The notes: generated by a model not told the origin, from the sequence alone. DNA of 64,000 nucleotides from Saccharopolyspora shandongensis (GCF_900106995.1 NZ_FNOK01000015.1:104561-168560), one strand, 5' to 3'. Counted from the first letter of the stretch, positions 8,403 to 17,933 are shown. Translations and numbers: made by a program.

Positions 8403-9761
8403 TCAGGCTTTGCCGCGGGCGGCGCGGAACTCGGCGTTGGCGTCGTCGACGTCGACGATCGGCGCCGGGTAGCCGCGCCGGGCCCGCTCGGCCGGGTCGA
8501 TGCGCCGCGGTTCGTGCAGCTGGCCCACCGGGAGACCGTCGAGTTCCGGCAAGTACCGGCGGATGTAGTCGCCCGCCGGGTCGTAGCGCGTGGCCTGGCG
8601 GGTCGGGTTGAGGACCCGGTTCGGCCGGGAATCGGTCCCGGTTCCCGCGACCCACTGCCAGTTCATGTCGTTGTTGGCGATGTCGCCGTCGACCAGCAGG
8701 TCGAAGAAGTGCCGGGCGCCGAGGCGCCAGTCGAGGTAGAGCGTTTTGGTCAGGAAGCTGGCGGTGATCATCCGGGCCCGGTTGTGCATCCAGCCCTCCT
8801 CGGCCAGCTGGCGCATCCCGGCGTCGACGATCGGGATGCCGGTGCGTCCCTCCTGCCACGCGCGCAACGCCTGGGGATCGTCGCGCCAGCGGTAGTTCCG
8901 GGCGCGGTAGTCCCGGTGGCTGCACTCGGGGCGGGCGGCCAGCACTTGGTGGTGGAAGTCCCGCCAGGCCAGCTGGCGGACGAAGGCCTGGTCGCCCTCG
9001 CCGCGACCGGCCCGCTCGACCAGTTCCACCGGCGACGCGCAGCCGAAGTGCAGGTGTGGCGACAGCCGCGAGGTGGCGTCCGCGGCGAGATCGTCGTGGC
9101 CCTCGACGTAGCCGGCGACGCCGTCCGCCAGCCAGTCCCGCATCCGCTGCCTGGCCTTGGTCTCACCGCCGGAGGGCAGGCGCGGCGACAGGTCGCCCGG
9201 CGCGAGATCCGCCCGGGCGGGCAGGGTGCCGGTGCGGACATCGGGCATCCGCAAGCGCTCCGGGGCCGCGGCGGACCGCCGCATCGGGGCCTCGGCCCAG
9301 CGCCGGAAGTACGGCGTGAAGACCGCGAAGTGGTCGTTGCCCGCCGGGGTGAGGAACCCCGCGGGCTGCGCGGTGATCACCGCGTCGTGCACGTGCAGGG
9401 CGCAGCTGCGCTCCGCCAGGACCTGGCGCAACTCGTTCGCGCGTGCGGTGGCGTGGGCGCTGACGTCGGCGGCGACGTGCACCTCCGTCGCGCCGACCTC
9501 GTCGGCCAGCGCCGCGACCTCGGCGGACGGGCTGCCGCGCCGGACGACCAGCCCGCCACCGAGTTCGCGCAGCGATCGCCGGAGGTCGCGCAGGCAGTCC
9601 AGCAGGAACGCCATCCGGTTCGGCCGGTTGAACGGGCCCGCCAGCACGGCGTCGTCCAGCACGAACAGGGGCACCACGCGATCGGCTGCCGCGGCGGCGA
9701 GCAGCACGGGGTTGTCGTGGATCCGCAGATCGCGCGTGAACAGGCAGATCGCCGTGCGCAA
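8403..9761 (-). CDS. phr: Deoxyribodipyrimidine photolyase
   Basis: Light-driven FAD flavoprotein that repairs cyclobutane pyrimidine dimers. The N-terminus has CLFTRDLRIHDNPVL and VVPLFVLDD (antenna-binding Rossmann domain). The C-terminal FAD domain shows WRDFHHQVLAARPE, IPIVDAGMRQLAEEGWMHNR and NNDMNWQWVAGTGTD, the standard class I photolyase signatures. Length of 452 residues is normal. I place the start at TTG 9761, directly before RTAICLF; longer forms with an Arg-rich leader have no support. Co-directional with the polymerase-domain gene. Confidence 0.92.
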   Translation of the reverse strand: MRTAICLFTRDLRIHDNPVLLAAAAADRVVPLFVLDDAVLAGPFNRPNRMAFLLDCLRDLRRSLRELGGGLVVRRGSPSAEVAALADEVGATEVHVAADVSAHATARANELRQVLAERSCALHVHDAVITAQPAGFLTPAGNDHFAVFTPYFRRWAEAPMRRSAAAPERLRMPDVRTGTLPARADLAPGDLSPRLPSGGETKARQRMRDWLADGVAGYVEGHDDLAADATSRLSPHLHFGCASPVELVERAGRGEGDQAFVRQLAWRDFHHQVLAARPECSHRDYRARNYRWRDDPQALRAWQEGRTGIPIVDAGMRQLAEEGWMHNRARMITASFLTKTLYLDWRLGARHFFDLLVDGDIANNDMNWQWVAGTGTDSRPNRVLNPTRQATRYDPAGDYIRRYLPELDGLPVGQLHEPRRIDPAERARRGYPAPIVDVDDANAEFRAARGKA

Positions 9762-9871
9762 GGGCCTCGACCCCGTTTCGTCGTCCGGTCCGCAGATTCT
9801 GGACCGCGCGCGGTTCAGGCGCAGCGGCGCCCCGACTTGTCGGTGCCGGGCCCGGGTCCTACGTTTCCGCA

Positions 9872-11353
9872 ATGGCGGAATCCACGTCCCGGCTCTGCCT
9901 CGTGACCGGAGCGACCGGCTACATCGGCGGCCGCCTGGTGCCGCTGCTGCTCGACGCGGGCCACCGGGTCCGCTGCCTCGTCCGCTCCCCGGAGAAGCTC
10001 CGCGACGTGCCGTGGCGCGACCGGGTCGAGGTGGTGCGCGGCGACCTGCTCGACGCCGACCAGGTGCGCTCCGCCTGCGAAGGCGCCGACGTCCTGTACT
10101 ACCTGGTCCACTCGTTGGCGAAGAAGGAATTCGCCGATCTCGACCGGCGGTCCGCGGCCACCGTGGCGGCCGAGGCGGAGCGGGCGGGCGTGGCGCGGAT
10201 CGTCTACCTCGGTGGCGTGCACCCCGCCTCCGGTCAGTTGTCCGAGCACCTCCGATCGCGCGCCGAGGTCGGCGAGATCCTGCTGCGCGGCGGAGTTCCG
10301 GCGGTCGCCCTGCAGGCGGCGGTGATCATCGGATCCGGCTCGGCGAGCTTCGAGATGCTGCGCTACCTCACCGAACGGCTGCCGCTGATGGTCACGCCGA
10401 GCTGGGTGCGCAACCGGGTGCAGCCGATCGCGATCCGCGACGTGCTGCACTACCTGGTCGGCGCGGCGCGGATACCGGCAGCGGTCAACCGGACCTTCGA
10501 CATCGGCGGTCCGGACGTGCTGACCTACGCGGAGATGATGAGCGGTTTCGCGGCGGTGGCCGGGCTCCCGCGGCGGCGGATGGTGCCGGTCGGCGTGCTC
10601 ACGCCCCGGCTGAGCTCGCTCTGGATCAACATCGTCACCCCCGTGCCGCGCAGCATCGGCGCGCCGCTGATCGAGTCGCTGATCAACGAGGCGATCTGCG
10701 CCGAGCACGACATCGACGAGTTCGTCCCGCCGCCGGAGGGCGGGACGACGAGCTACCGGGACGCGGTCGGTCTCGCCCTGCGGAAGATCCGGCGCGGCGA
10801 GGTGGAAACGAGGTGGTCGGACGCGTCTCCGGCGGGCGCCCCGTGGGAGCCGCTGCCGTCGGACCCGCCGTGGTCCGGGGGCAGTGCGTACCGGGACGTG
10901 CGCGAGCACCGGACCACCGCGCCGGCGCGGGACGTCTGGCGGGTCGTGGAAGGGATCGGTGGTCGCAACGGCTGGTACTCGTTCCCGCTCGCGTGGGCCG
11001 TGCGGGGCTGGGCCGACCGCCTGATCGGCGGCGTCGGCCTGCGGCGGGGCCGCCGGGATCCGCGCCGCCTGCGCACCGGTGACGCGCTCGACTGGTGGCG
11101 CGTGGAGGAACTCGTGGACGGCCGCTACCTCCGGCTGCGAGCGGAGATGAGGGTGCCGGGGCGGGCCTGGCTGGAGATGTCGGTGGAGCCCGGCGGGGCG
11201 GCCGGGGCCTGCTACCGCCAGCGCGCGGTGTTCATCCCGAGGGGCCTGCTCGGCCACGCCTACTGGTGGGCGGTGGCGCCGTTCCACGGCCTGGTCTTCG
11301 GCGGAATGGCCCGCAACATCACCAGCGCCGCCGAGCACGCCGCGACCGCTTAG
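9872..11353 (+). CDS. SDR-family NAD(P)-binding protein with C-terminal DUF2867 domain
   Basis: 493 residues. The N-terminus is an atypical short-chain dehydrogenase/NmrA-like Rossmann fold with the nucleotide loop VTGATGYIGGRLVP (residues 10-23) and DVLYYLVHSL. The C-terminal ~150 residues (from about EHRTTAPARDVWRVVEG) match DUF2867, an SRPBCC-like cavity. This fusion is common in actinobacteria; the reaction is unknown, perhaps handling of a hydrophobic substrate. ATG 9872, with a Shine-Dalgarno that is weak. Divergent from phr. Confidence 0.85.
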   Translation: MAESTSRLCLVTGATGYIGGRLVPLLLDAGHRVRCLVRSPEKLRDVPWRDRVEVVRGDLLDADQVRSACEGADVLYYLVHSLAKKEFADLDRRSAATVAAEAERAGVARIVYLGGVHPASGQLSEHLRSRAEVGEILLRGGVPAVALQAAVIIGSGSASFEMLRYLTERLPLMVTPSWVRNRVQPIAIRDVLHYLVGAARIPAAVNRTFDIGGPDVLTYAEMMSGFAAVAGLPRRRMVPVGVLTPRLSSLWINIVTPVPRSIGAPLIESLINEAICAEHDIDEFVPPPEGGTTSYRDAVGLALRKIRRGEVETRWSDASPAGAPWEPLPSDPPWSGGSAYRDVREHRTTAPARDVWRVVEGIGGRNGWYSFPLAWAVRGWADRLIGGVGLRRGRRDPRRLRTGDALDWWRVEELVDGRYLRLRAEMRVPGRAWLEMSVEPGGAAGACYRQRAVFIPRGLLGHAYWWAVAPFHGLVFGGMARNITSAAEHAATA

Positions 11354-11540
11354 TCCTCAGTGGACACTTCTTTTCGCCGGGCACGGCCGAGCCTGTCGCA
11401 GACACGTTCGCACCGTTCACGATGCGGGCACGCCGGTGAGCGGCTGTACTGGATTCGCTGTTCCAGTGCGCGATTCGGCACGACGCGAAGGCTCCAGTCC
11501 CGAGGCGCGCGAGGTGTTCGCGGACGTTCAGGAGTGTCTC

Positions 11541-13337
11541 GTGAGTGAGCTGCCCTTCTCCGATCGCGCCGATTTCGACGATGCCGACCGCGGGTTCATC
11601 ACCGCGCTGAAACCCGGCGCGGTGCAGGACGACCAGGGACGCGCCGTGTGGGACGGCGACGCGTACGGCTTCCTGGCCGACGACTGCCCGGCGACGGTCG
11701 ATCCCAGCCTGTGGCGGCAGTCCCAGCTGTGCGCCAGGCAAGGGCTCTACGAGATCGTCCCGGGCATCTACCAGGTCCGCGGCCTCGACCTGTCGAACAT
11801 GACGCTGGTCGAGGGCGAGCGCGGCGCGATCGTGATCGACCCGCTGGTGTCCGTCGAGACCGCCGCGGCGGCGCTGGCCCTCTACCGGCGGCACCGCGGC
11901 GACCGCCCGGTCACGGCGGTGATCTACACGCACTCCCACGTCGACCACTTCGGCGGCGTCGAAGGCGTCACGCCCGGCGACGTGCCGGTCCTGGCGCCGG
12001 CCGGGTTCATGGCGCACGCCGTGTCGGAGAACGTCTACGCCGGGACCGCGATGGCCCGGCGCGGCGCCTACCAGTACGGCATGGTGCTGCCGATCGGCCC
12101 GGACGGGCAGGTCGGCACCGGTCTGGGGCAGGCCGTGTCGAAGGGCCGCGTGTCGCTGATCCCGCCCACGACGGACATCACCCGCACCGGGCAGGAGGAG
12201 ACGCTCGACGGCGTGCGCATCGAGTTCCAGCTCACGCCGGGCACCGAGGCGCCGGCGGAGATGAACTTCCACTTCCCGCAGCACCGCGCGCTGTGCCTGG
12301 CGGAGAACGCGACCCACAACATGCACAACGTCCTCACCTTGCGCGGCGCCGAGGTTCGCGACGCCCGCATGTGGTCGCGCTACCTCACGGAGACCATCAC
12401 GCGCTACGCCGGGCAGACCGACGTAGCGTTCGCCTCCCACCACTGGCCGACCTGGGGCGGCGACCGCGTCCGGAAGTTCCTGACCGAGCAACGCGACCTG
12501 TACGCCTACCTGCACGACCAGACGCTGCGGCTGATCAACCTCGGCTACACGGGCGTCGAGATCGCCGAGCTGATCCAGCTGCCCCCGGCGCTCGCCGGCG
12601 CCTGGCACGCGCGCGGCTACTACGGCTCGGTGAGCCACAACGTCAAGGCGGTGTACCAGCGCTACATGGGCTGGTTCGACGGCAATCCGGCTTCGCTCTG
12701 GGAACATCCGCCCGCGGAGTCAGCGAAGCGCTACGTCGACTGCATCGGCGGCGTCGATCGCGTGGTGGAGAAGGCCCGCGAATACGTGTCCGAGGGGGAC
12801 CTGCGGTTCGCGGCGCAGCTGCTGAAGCACGCCGTGTTCGCCGAGCCGGGCCACGCCGCCGCCGAGGAACTGCTCGCGGACACCTACCAGCGGCTCGGGT
12901 TCGGCTCGGAGAACGCGACGTGGCGGAACTACTACCTCACCGGAGCCCACGAACTCCGCCACGGGATCGTCCCGACGCCGACGTCCATCTCCGGCGGGAT
13001 GGCCGCGGCGCTGACGGTCGGGCAGATCCTGGACTCGGTGGCGATCCGCATCGACGGCCCGCGCGCCGCCGGCACCGGACTGGTCATCGACTGGCACGTC
13101 GCGGACGCCGACGAACACGTGCGGACCACGCTGTCCAACGGCGTGCTGGTCCAGGAACCCGTCCGGGAAGCCGAACCCGCCGAGCTCGCCCTCACGCTGA
13201 CGAAGGCCCAACTGGTCGGGCTGGTCGCCGGCCGGAAGCCCGAGGGCATCGACTACCGGGGCGACCGCAGCGCCCTCGGGCGCCTGCTCGACCTCGCGGA
13301 CGAGCCCGACCCGAGCTTCCCGATCGTGACGCCCTGA
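11541..13337 (+). CDS. Alkyl/aryl sulfatase, metallo-beta-lactamase fold (SdsA-like)
   Basis: Zinc hydrolase that cleaves primary alkyl sulfates such as dodecyl sulfate. The binuclear metal motif THSHVDHFGGVEG, the second-site segment AENATHNMHN, and GYTGVEIAEL in the linker match the class III alkylsulfatase family, followed by the dimerisation region and C-terminal SCP2-like domain. I choose GTG 11541 (598 residues) because GGAG lies 6 nt upstream. A longer start at 11436 stays in frame, and part of that leader (EAREVFADVQECLVSELPF) looks family-like, so the start is not certain. No export signal is obvious. Confidence 0.88.
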   Translation: MSELPFSDRADFDDADRGFITALKPGAVQDDQGRAVWDGDAYGFLADDCPATVDPSLWRQSQLCARQGLYEIVPGIYQVRGLDLSNMTLVEGERGAIVIDPLVSVETAAAALALYRRHRGDRPVTAVIYTHSHVDHFGGVEGVTPGDVPVLAPAGFMAHAVSENVYAGTAMARRGAYQYGMVLPIGPDGQVGTGLGQAVSKGRVSLIPPTTDITRTGQEETLDGVRIEFQLTPGTEAPAEMNFHFPQHRALCLAENATHNMHNVLTLRGAEVRDARMWSRYLTETITRYAGQTDVAFASHHWPTWGGDRVRKFLTEQRDLYAYLHDQTLRLINLGYTGVEIAELIQLPPALAGAWHARGYYGSVSHNVKAVYQRYMGWFDGNPASLWEHPPAESAKRYVDCIGGVDRVVEKAREYVSEGDLRFAAQLLKHAVFAEPGHAAAEELLADTYQRLGFGSENATWRNYYLTGAHELRHGIVPTPTSISGGMAAALTVGQILDSVAIRIDGPRAAGTGLVIDWHVADADEHVRTTLSNGVLVQEPVREAEPAELALTLTKAQLVGLVAGRKPEGIDYRGDRSALGRLLDLADEPDPSFPIVTP

Positions 13338-13349
13338 CGGCCTGCTCGC

Positions 13350-13856
13350 TCAGCCGGCGGGCTTCGTCTCGGTGTCCTCGAACGCGTGGCGCAGCGCGGC
13401 TTCCTGCTCGTTGGACAGGTTCGTGTGGATGAGTTCGGCGTGGCTGCCGGGGAAGTGCTCCTTGATCCGGTCCAGCACCGCGTTGTCGCTGAGCAGGAAC
13501 AGCGCCGACGTGCCAGGCACGACCTTGTTCCGCGTCTCGTCGATGAAGTCGTCGTCGATGCCCGCATCGGTCAACGAGCCGGCCAGCGCCCCGGTCGCGG
13601 CCCCGATGGCGGCGCCGAGGATCGGCACGAAGAAGATCAACCCGAACAGCAGGCCCCAGAACATGCCGCCGAGCGCGCCTGCCCCGGTCAGGTCGTGCAG
13701 CTGCCGAGTCTTCGGTTTCTTCGCCGACTCTGGCCACGTCACGGTGGCCGCGTCGTGGATGGTGATCAGCCCTTCCTTCTGCAGGGACTGCAGCTGCTGC
13801 GCTGCCCCCTCGGCGCCTTCCGGGCTGTCGAACTTCCAGGCGGTCAAAGTGGCCAT
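13350..13856 (-). CDS. DUF1269 membrane-associated protein
   Basis: 168-residue protein matching DUF1269. It starts MATLTAWKFDSPEGAEGA, then WPESAKKPKTRQLHDLTGAG, and a glycine-rich hydrophobic hairpin (MFWGLLFGLIFFVPILGAAIG) that probably inserts in the membrane. Start ATG 13856 follows GAGGAGAACC. Function unknown; relatives appear in stress regulons. Convergent with the sulfatase gene, only 12 bp apart. Confidence 0.85.
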   Translation of the reverse strand: MATLTAWKFDSPEGAEGAAQQLQSLQKEGLITIHDAATVTWPESAKKPKTRQLHDLTGAGALGGMFWGLLFGLIFFVPILGAAIGAATGALAGSLTDAGIDDDFIDETRNKVVPGTSALFLLSDNAVLDRIKEHFPGSHAELIHTNLSNEQEAALRHAFEDTETKPAG

Positions 13857-14092
13857 CGGTTCTCCTCGGAATTGAGCGATTCCACGGCTGGGTGGGTCCA
13901 GCCCGCCCAGTAGAACCGTCCGCCCACCCCCACGCAGCCCGGACAAAACCCGAAAGAGTGAAGAAGGCGCCGGGGTTCCGGCCAGGTCGTGGCGGGCCGG
14001 CTCCGCCGTGTTTTGCGCGCCGCGCCCGGCGGACGGACAGTGGCGGTACTGCGGGACGGCGCCCCGCCACTGGGCTGGGGAGGCGGTGCGGA

Positions 14093-15163
14093 ATGAGCGG
14101 TGCGGAAGACGGCGGTGTCCCGGCGGGCGGGCGGCCGGGGCTCACGCTGTTCGACCACGCGAAGATCGCCTGCGTGTACCTGGTGGTCGGGGTCGTCGCG
14201 GTGCTGGCGTACTCGGCCCGCAGCATGCTGATCCTGATCTTCCTCGGGTTCTTCCTGGCGCTCGGGGTGGAGCCGATCATCGCCTGGCTGCACCGGCACG
14301 GCTGGCGGCGCGGGCTGGCCCTGCTGGTGCTGCTCCTGGGGATCGTGCTGCTCATCGGCGCGCTCGTGCTGCTGGCGTTGGTGCCCGCTGTGGGGCAGGT
14401 CGGGCTGTTCGTTTCGGAGCTCCCGGAGCTCGTCAGCGGCATCGCGGCGAGGCTCAGCGTCGACCCCGAGCTGCAGGCGAGGCTGAACGATCCGAGCGTG
14501 CACGAGCAGCTGCAGAAGGCGGTGGGCGCGGTAACGGGCGTCGTGACGAGCACCTTGGCGGCGGGGTTCGCGGCGCTCGGGGCGTTCTTCGGCGGCATCT
14601 TCGCCGCCTGCACCGCGGGAGCCCTGATGGTCTACTTCTCGCTGGCGATGCCCCGGGTCAACGCCGCGGTGGAACGCGGCGCATCGGCCCACGAGGGCCG
14701 GGCCGAGGCCCTGCGCGAGGCGATGGGCCGCGTCGGCGGCTACGTCACCGGGCAGGCCGGGGTCTGCCTGTGCGCCGGGATCACCTCGTACCTGTTCTTC
14801 CTCATCGCCGGAGTGCCCTATCCGGCGCTGCTGGCGCTGGTCGTCGCCCTGTTCGACGCGATTCCGCAGGTCGGCGCCACGCTGGCGTCGGTGACGGGAA
14901 TCCTCGTCGCACTGAGCCAAAGCCTGACGCTGGCGGTGGTGACGCTGATCTTCTTCTGCCTGTACCAGATGGTGGAGAACTACCTGATCGCACCGCGCAT
15001 CTTCGCGAAGACGGTGGAGCTGAGCCCGCTCGGCGCGTTCGTCGCGATCCTGCTCGGTGCGGCGCTCGCGGGAGTCCTCGGAGCCCTGACCGCGCTCCCC
15101 ATCGCGGCGGCCCTGAAGGTCCTCATCCGCCAGTTCCGCGCCGAACACACCGCCGCGCGCTGA
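14093..15163 (+). CDS. AI-2E (PerM/YdiK) family transporter
   Basis: 356-residue inner-membrane protein with about eight helices. It has the family pattern: two N-terminal helices (VYLVVGVVAVLAYSARSMLILIFL), a long soluble insert, then GVPYPALLALVVALFDAIPQVGATLA and a C-terminal helical block. The family exports small molecules or ions; the link to autoinducer-2 holds for only a few members. ATG 14093 follows GGGGAGG. Stands alone between minus-strand genes. Confidence 0.87.
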   Translation: MSGAEDGGVPAGGRPGLTLFDHAKIACVYLVVGVVAVLAYSARSMLILIFLGFFLALGVEPIIAWLHRHGWRRGLALLVLLLGIVLLIGALVLLALVPAVGQVGLFVSELPELVSGIAARLSVDPELQARLNDPSVHEQLQKAVGAVTGVVTSTLAAGFAALGAFFGGIFAACTAGALMVYFSLAMPRVNAAVERGASAHEGRAEALREAMGRVGGYVTGQAGVCLCAGITSYLFFLIAGVPYPALLALVVALFDAIPQVGATLASVTGILVALSQSLTLAVVTLIFFCLYQMVENYLIAPRIFAKTVELSPLGAFVAILLGAALAGVLGALTALPIAAALKVLIRQFRAEHTAAR

Positions 15164-15196
15164 TCGCGCCTCGGCGAGCGTTTCCGGCCGCGCGAG

Positions 15197-15808
15197 TCAC
15201 CGCTCGGTGAAGGCGAGTTTGGCGCCGAGGGCGACGAACGCCGCCGCGAAGGTGCGGCGCATCCAGGCCAGCACCCGGGGGCGGCTGATCACGTGGTTGC
15301 GGATCGCGGCGGCGAACGCGCCGCAGGCGGCGAAGACCACGAACGTCAGCAGCATGAACACACCGCTCAGCTCGACCATGCGGAGGAACGCGTTCGGCTC
15401 CGCGCTGCTCACGAACTGCGGCAGGAACGCGAAGAAGAAGATGGTGAGCTTCGGGTTGAGTATGTTCACCAGGACGCCGGAGACGATCACCTTCGCCGCC
15501 GAGCGCGGCGCCGTGTCCTGCTCCACGGTGAGCGCGCCCTTGTCCCGCAACGTGCTCCACGCCATGTAGAGCAGGTAGGCCACACCCAGGTACTTGATGA
15601 CCTGGAACGCGACGGCGCTGGTGTGCAGCAGCGCGGCGAGCCCGGTGATGGCGGCGAGCATGTGCGGGACGATCCCGAGGGTGCAGCCCACGGCTGCGAT
15701 GAAGCTGGCCCGGGCCCCGCGGGAAAGCCCGGCCGCCAGCGTGTAGAGCATGCCGGTGCCCGGCGTCGCGACGATTACCAGTGAAGTCAGCAGAAATTCA
15801 ACGCTCAC
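15197..15808 (-). CDS. LysE/RhtB family amino-acid exporter
   Basis: 203 residues, six predicted helices. The family opening VIVATPGTGMLYTLAAGLSRG corresponds to the conserved PGP-type loop, followed by YLGVAYLLYMAWSTLRDKG and NILNPKLTIFFFAFLPQFV. Exports amino acids or derivatives. GTG 15808 gives the standard length; a longer reading frame upstream is antisense noise. A second LysE protein is at 45687-46325; the two share only family features. Confidence 0.88.
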   Translation of the reverse strand: MSVEFLLTSLVIVATPGTGMLYTLAAGLSRGARASFIAAVGCTLGIVPHMLAAITGLAALLHTSAVAFQVIKYLGVAYLLYMAWSTLRDKGALTVEQDTAPRSAAKVIVSGVLVNILNPKLTIFFFAFLPQFVSSAEPNAFLRMVELSGVFMLLTFVVFAACGAFAAAIRNHVISRPRVLAWMRRTFAAAFVALGAKLAFTER

Positions 15809-15909
15809 CCGGGTATTGCTACCACCGCGCCGCCGCCGGTGGCGACGGATTTGCGGAGTCGGCGGTCCCGTGGATCTCCCGGGCTGCCGGAAGACCCACG
15901 GCGCCTGGT

Positions 15910-16296
15910 TCAGTCCGCTTCTGCCGTTTCGTGGAGGTGCTGCCAGCGGAGGCCTTCGCCGGTTCGCCGCAGGACCGCCGTCGTCCTGCGGCGGGTCGTC
16001 GTGCCCTCGTGGTGGTGGGTTTCGCGGAAGTGGACCACCGCGAAGTCCGCCGCGTCCGCCGCCGTGGTGATCTCGTCGATCTCGATGGTCAGGCCCGGCG
16101 CCGCGTTCCGGGCACCGGCGAGGGCGCCGAAGAGGTCCTCGACCGTCATCGGCCTGCCATCGGTGGTGATCATGGTGAAGTCGTCGGCGTGCGCGGCCCG
16201 CAGCGCTTCCAGCACCGCGGGCCCGCAGTCCGTGCCCAGCCACTCCGCGAGCAGCCGGTGCACCCGCTCGACCTCGGCCGCGAGGTCGGCGCTCAC
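15910..16296 (-). CDS. NTF2/SnoaL-fold protein coupled to MBL hydrolase
   Basis: 128-residue single-domain protein of the cystatin-like NTF2/SnoaL fold (LLAEWLGTDCGPAVLEALRAAHADDFTMIT and a C-terminal strand GLRWQHLHETAE). Such domains are small-molecule cavities, enzymes or just binders. GTG 16296 overlaps the stop of the upstream MBL gene (GTGA), so translation is coupled and a joint role is likely. No catalytic residues can be named. Confidence 0.75.
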   Translation of the reverse strand: MSADLAAEVERVHRLLAEWLGTDCGPAVLEALRAAHADDFTMITTDGRPMTVEDLFGALAGARNAAPGLTIEIDEITTAADAADFAVVHFRETHHHEGTTTRRRTTAVLRRTGEGLRWQHLHETAEAD

Positions 16297-16970
16297 CAGC
16301 CGCGCTCGCGCCACTCGGCGAGCTTGGGGCGCTCCGCCCCGAGCGTCGAGTCGTCGCCGTGGCCCGGGTAGAACCAGGTGTCGTCCGGCAGCTCGGCGAA
16401 GATCCGGTTCTCCACGTCGTCGATCAGCGACCGGAAGTTCTCCGGGGAGCTCGTCTTGCCCACGCCGCCCGGGAACAGGGAGTCGCCGGTGAACAGGTGC
16501 GGGTGCCCGTTCGGGTCGCGGTAGAGCAGGGCGATCGACCCCGGCGTGTGGCCGCGCAGGTGGATCACCGACAGCTGGGACTCGCCGAGCTCGATGGTGT
16601 CGCCCTGCTCGACCAGGCGGTCCGGCGGCACCGGCAGCGCATCGGCGTCCGCCGGGTGCGCCAGCGTGAAGCACCCGGTCTGGCCGGCGACCGCGCCCAG
16701 CGCCTGCCAGTGGTCGGCGTGCTGGTGGGTGGTCACGATGGTGCGCAGCCGCGGACGCTGGGCGTCGTGGCCGAGCAGGTCGGCCAGCCGCTCCGAGTCG
16801 TTGGCGGCGTCGATCAGCAGCGCGTCGCCGGTGCGGCGGCACACCAGCAGGTACGCGTTGTTGTCCATCGGACCGACCGACATCTTGGTGATGGTCAGCG
16901 CGTCCAGTTCGCGGCGCGCCGGGGCACCACCTGGTTCGACGTGTCCGTCGTACTGTCCTTGAAGCTCCAC
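16293..16970 (-). CDS. MBL-fold metallo-hydrolase (glyoxalase II-like)
   Basis: 225-residue zinc hydrolase. Metal motif THQHADH, downstream HTPGSIAL, TGDSLFPGGVGKT and YPGHGDDS are the standard metal ligands of glyoxalase II-like proteins. It probably hydrolyses thioesters, possibly mycothiol conjugates given the host, but the substrate is not shown. The gene lies near uvrA on the opposite strand, as I recall for Mycobacterium, where an MBL gene is next to uvrA. Coupled to the NTF2-fold gene. Confidence 0.88.
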   Translation of the reverse strand: MELQGQYDGHVEPGGAPARRELDALTITKMSVGPMDNNAYLLVCRRTGDALLIDAANDSERLADLLGHDAQRPRLRTIVTTHQHADHWQALGAVAGQTGCFTLAHPADADALPVPPDRLVEQGDTIELGESQLSVIHLRGHTPGSIALLYRDPNGHPHLFTGDSLFPGGVGKTSSPENFRSLIDDVENRIFAELPDDTWFYPGHGDDSTLGAERPKLAEWRERGW

Positions 16971-17019
16971 GGCCCGAGCCTAACGCCCCGCGCTCGCGGC
17001 TCCGGCGGATGATCGCCGG

Positions 17020-17529
17020 TCAGGCGGCTGCTCCCCGCTGAGGCACCATCAGGCCGTAGATCACCAGCACGGACAGCGCGATGACCACCAGCGACCACAG
17101 CGGGAACGCCGCGAGGAACGCCAGGTGCGCGATCGCGCTCAGCGCGGCCAGCGCGATGCCTGTCATCCGCGCCCACATCTGCCCGTACAGGCAGCCGACG
17201 CCGGCCGCCACCTGCACGACGCCCAGCGCCAGCCAGAACCAGCCCCAGGCGGCGAAGTCGAAGACCAGCAGCTGAGCGGTTCCGACGAGGTAGTAGGTGG
17301 GCCGGAACAACGCGGTGATCCCGCCGATGATGTTGAAGATGCCGATCATCGCGAGCAGCGACCCGGCGAACGCCAGCCACCCGGACATCATGCCGGTGGG
17401 CTGCGCGGGCGCCATCGCCCACTGCTTCTGCTCCGCAGGCGCAGCGGCCTGCTCAGGCACAGCGGTCTGCTCGGGCATCGTCCCCTCGGCCTTCGCCTGG
17501 GACTCGGGCCCGGTCTGCGGACTGGACAT
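17020..17529 (-). CDS. DUF7144 four-helix membrane protein
   Basis: 169 residues: a Gln/Ala-rich charged N-terminus of about 50 residues, then four hydrophobic helices (GWLAFAGSLLAMIGIFNIIGG, YYLVGTAQLLVFDFAAWGWF, LALGVVQVAAGVGCLYGQMW, LWSLVVIALSVLVIYGLMV). This pattern is the actinobacterial DUF7144 family of unknown function. Start ATG 17529 with GAGGGGGCG upstream. Confidence 0.8.
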   Translation of the reverse strand: MSSPQTGPESQAKAEGTMPEQTAVPEQAAAPAEQKQWAMAPAQPTGMMSGWLAFAGSLLAMIGIFNIIGGITALFRPTYYLVGTAQLLVFDFAAWGWFWLALGVVQVAAGVGCLYGQMWARMTGIALAALSAIAHLAFLAAFPLWSLVVIALSVLVIYGLMVPQRGAAA

Positions 17530-17613
17530 CGTGCACGCCCCCTCAAGTTGCTCGATGACGTATCCACGGACAGAGTCGCGCGTTCGGGTCATTCGTGCAG
17601 CTCGACCGGGTGA

Positions 17614-17778
17614 TCAGGCGGTCGACTTCGCCACGGCCGACCGGCTGAGGCGCAGCCCCAGCATCGGGAGGACGAGCACGCTGATCATCGCCGCGCGGAC
17701 CAGGGCGGAGGCGGCGCTCGGCGGCATCGCGCCGACCTCCGTGCCGATGGTGGTGATCACCACGACCGTCGGCAACGC
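17614..17778 (-). pseudogene. C-terminal remnant of a cation:proton antiporter
   Basis: A short reading frame carries LPTVVVITTIGTEVGAMPP followed by ALVRAAMISVLVLPMLGLRL, which looks like the last two helices of a Kef/CPA2-type Na+ or K+/H+ exchanger, ending at a stop. Upstream only about 150 bp remain before the neighbouring gene and no other part of an antiporter is visible. I read it as a decayed 3' end left after a deletion. Confidence 0.5.
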
Positions 17779-17878
17779 CGCGGACCCGAGCGAGCGTCCA
17801 CCGTGGACCGAAACCAGGTCGCGGTTGCACGGCGCTGCCGCGCGTGCACGCACCCTTCGCCCGAACGCGAACCGAGCG

Positions 17879-17903
17879 CGCCCGCAACGCTCTCGCGCGG
17901 GCG
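17879..17903. terminator. Hairpin downstream of the MDMPI-like gene
   Basis: CGCCCGC (17879-17885) pairs with GCGGGCG (17897-17903); a TTTT run follows on the plus strand. It lies just past the 3' end of the minus-strand gene at 17934. A modest stem, so only a tentative terminator. Confidence 0.35.
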
Positions 17904-17933
17904 TTTTGCCTGGTCAGTCGTCTTCGGGGACGT

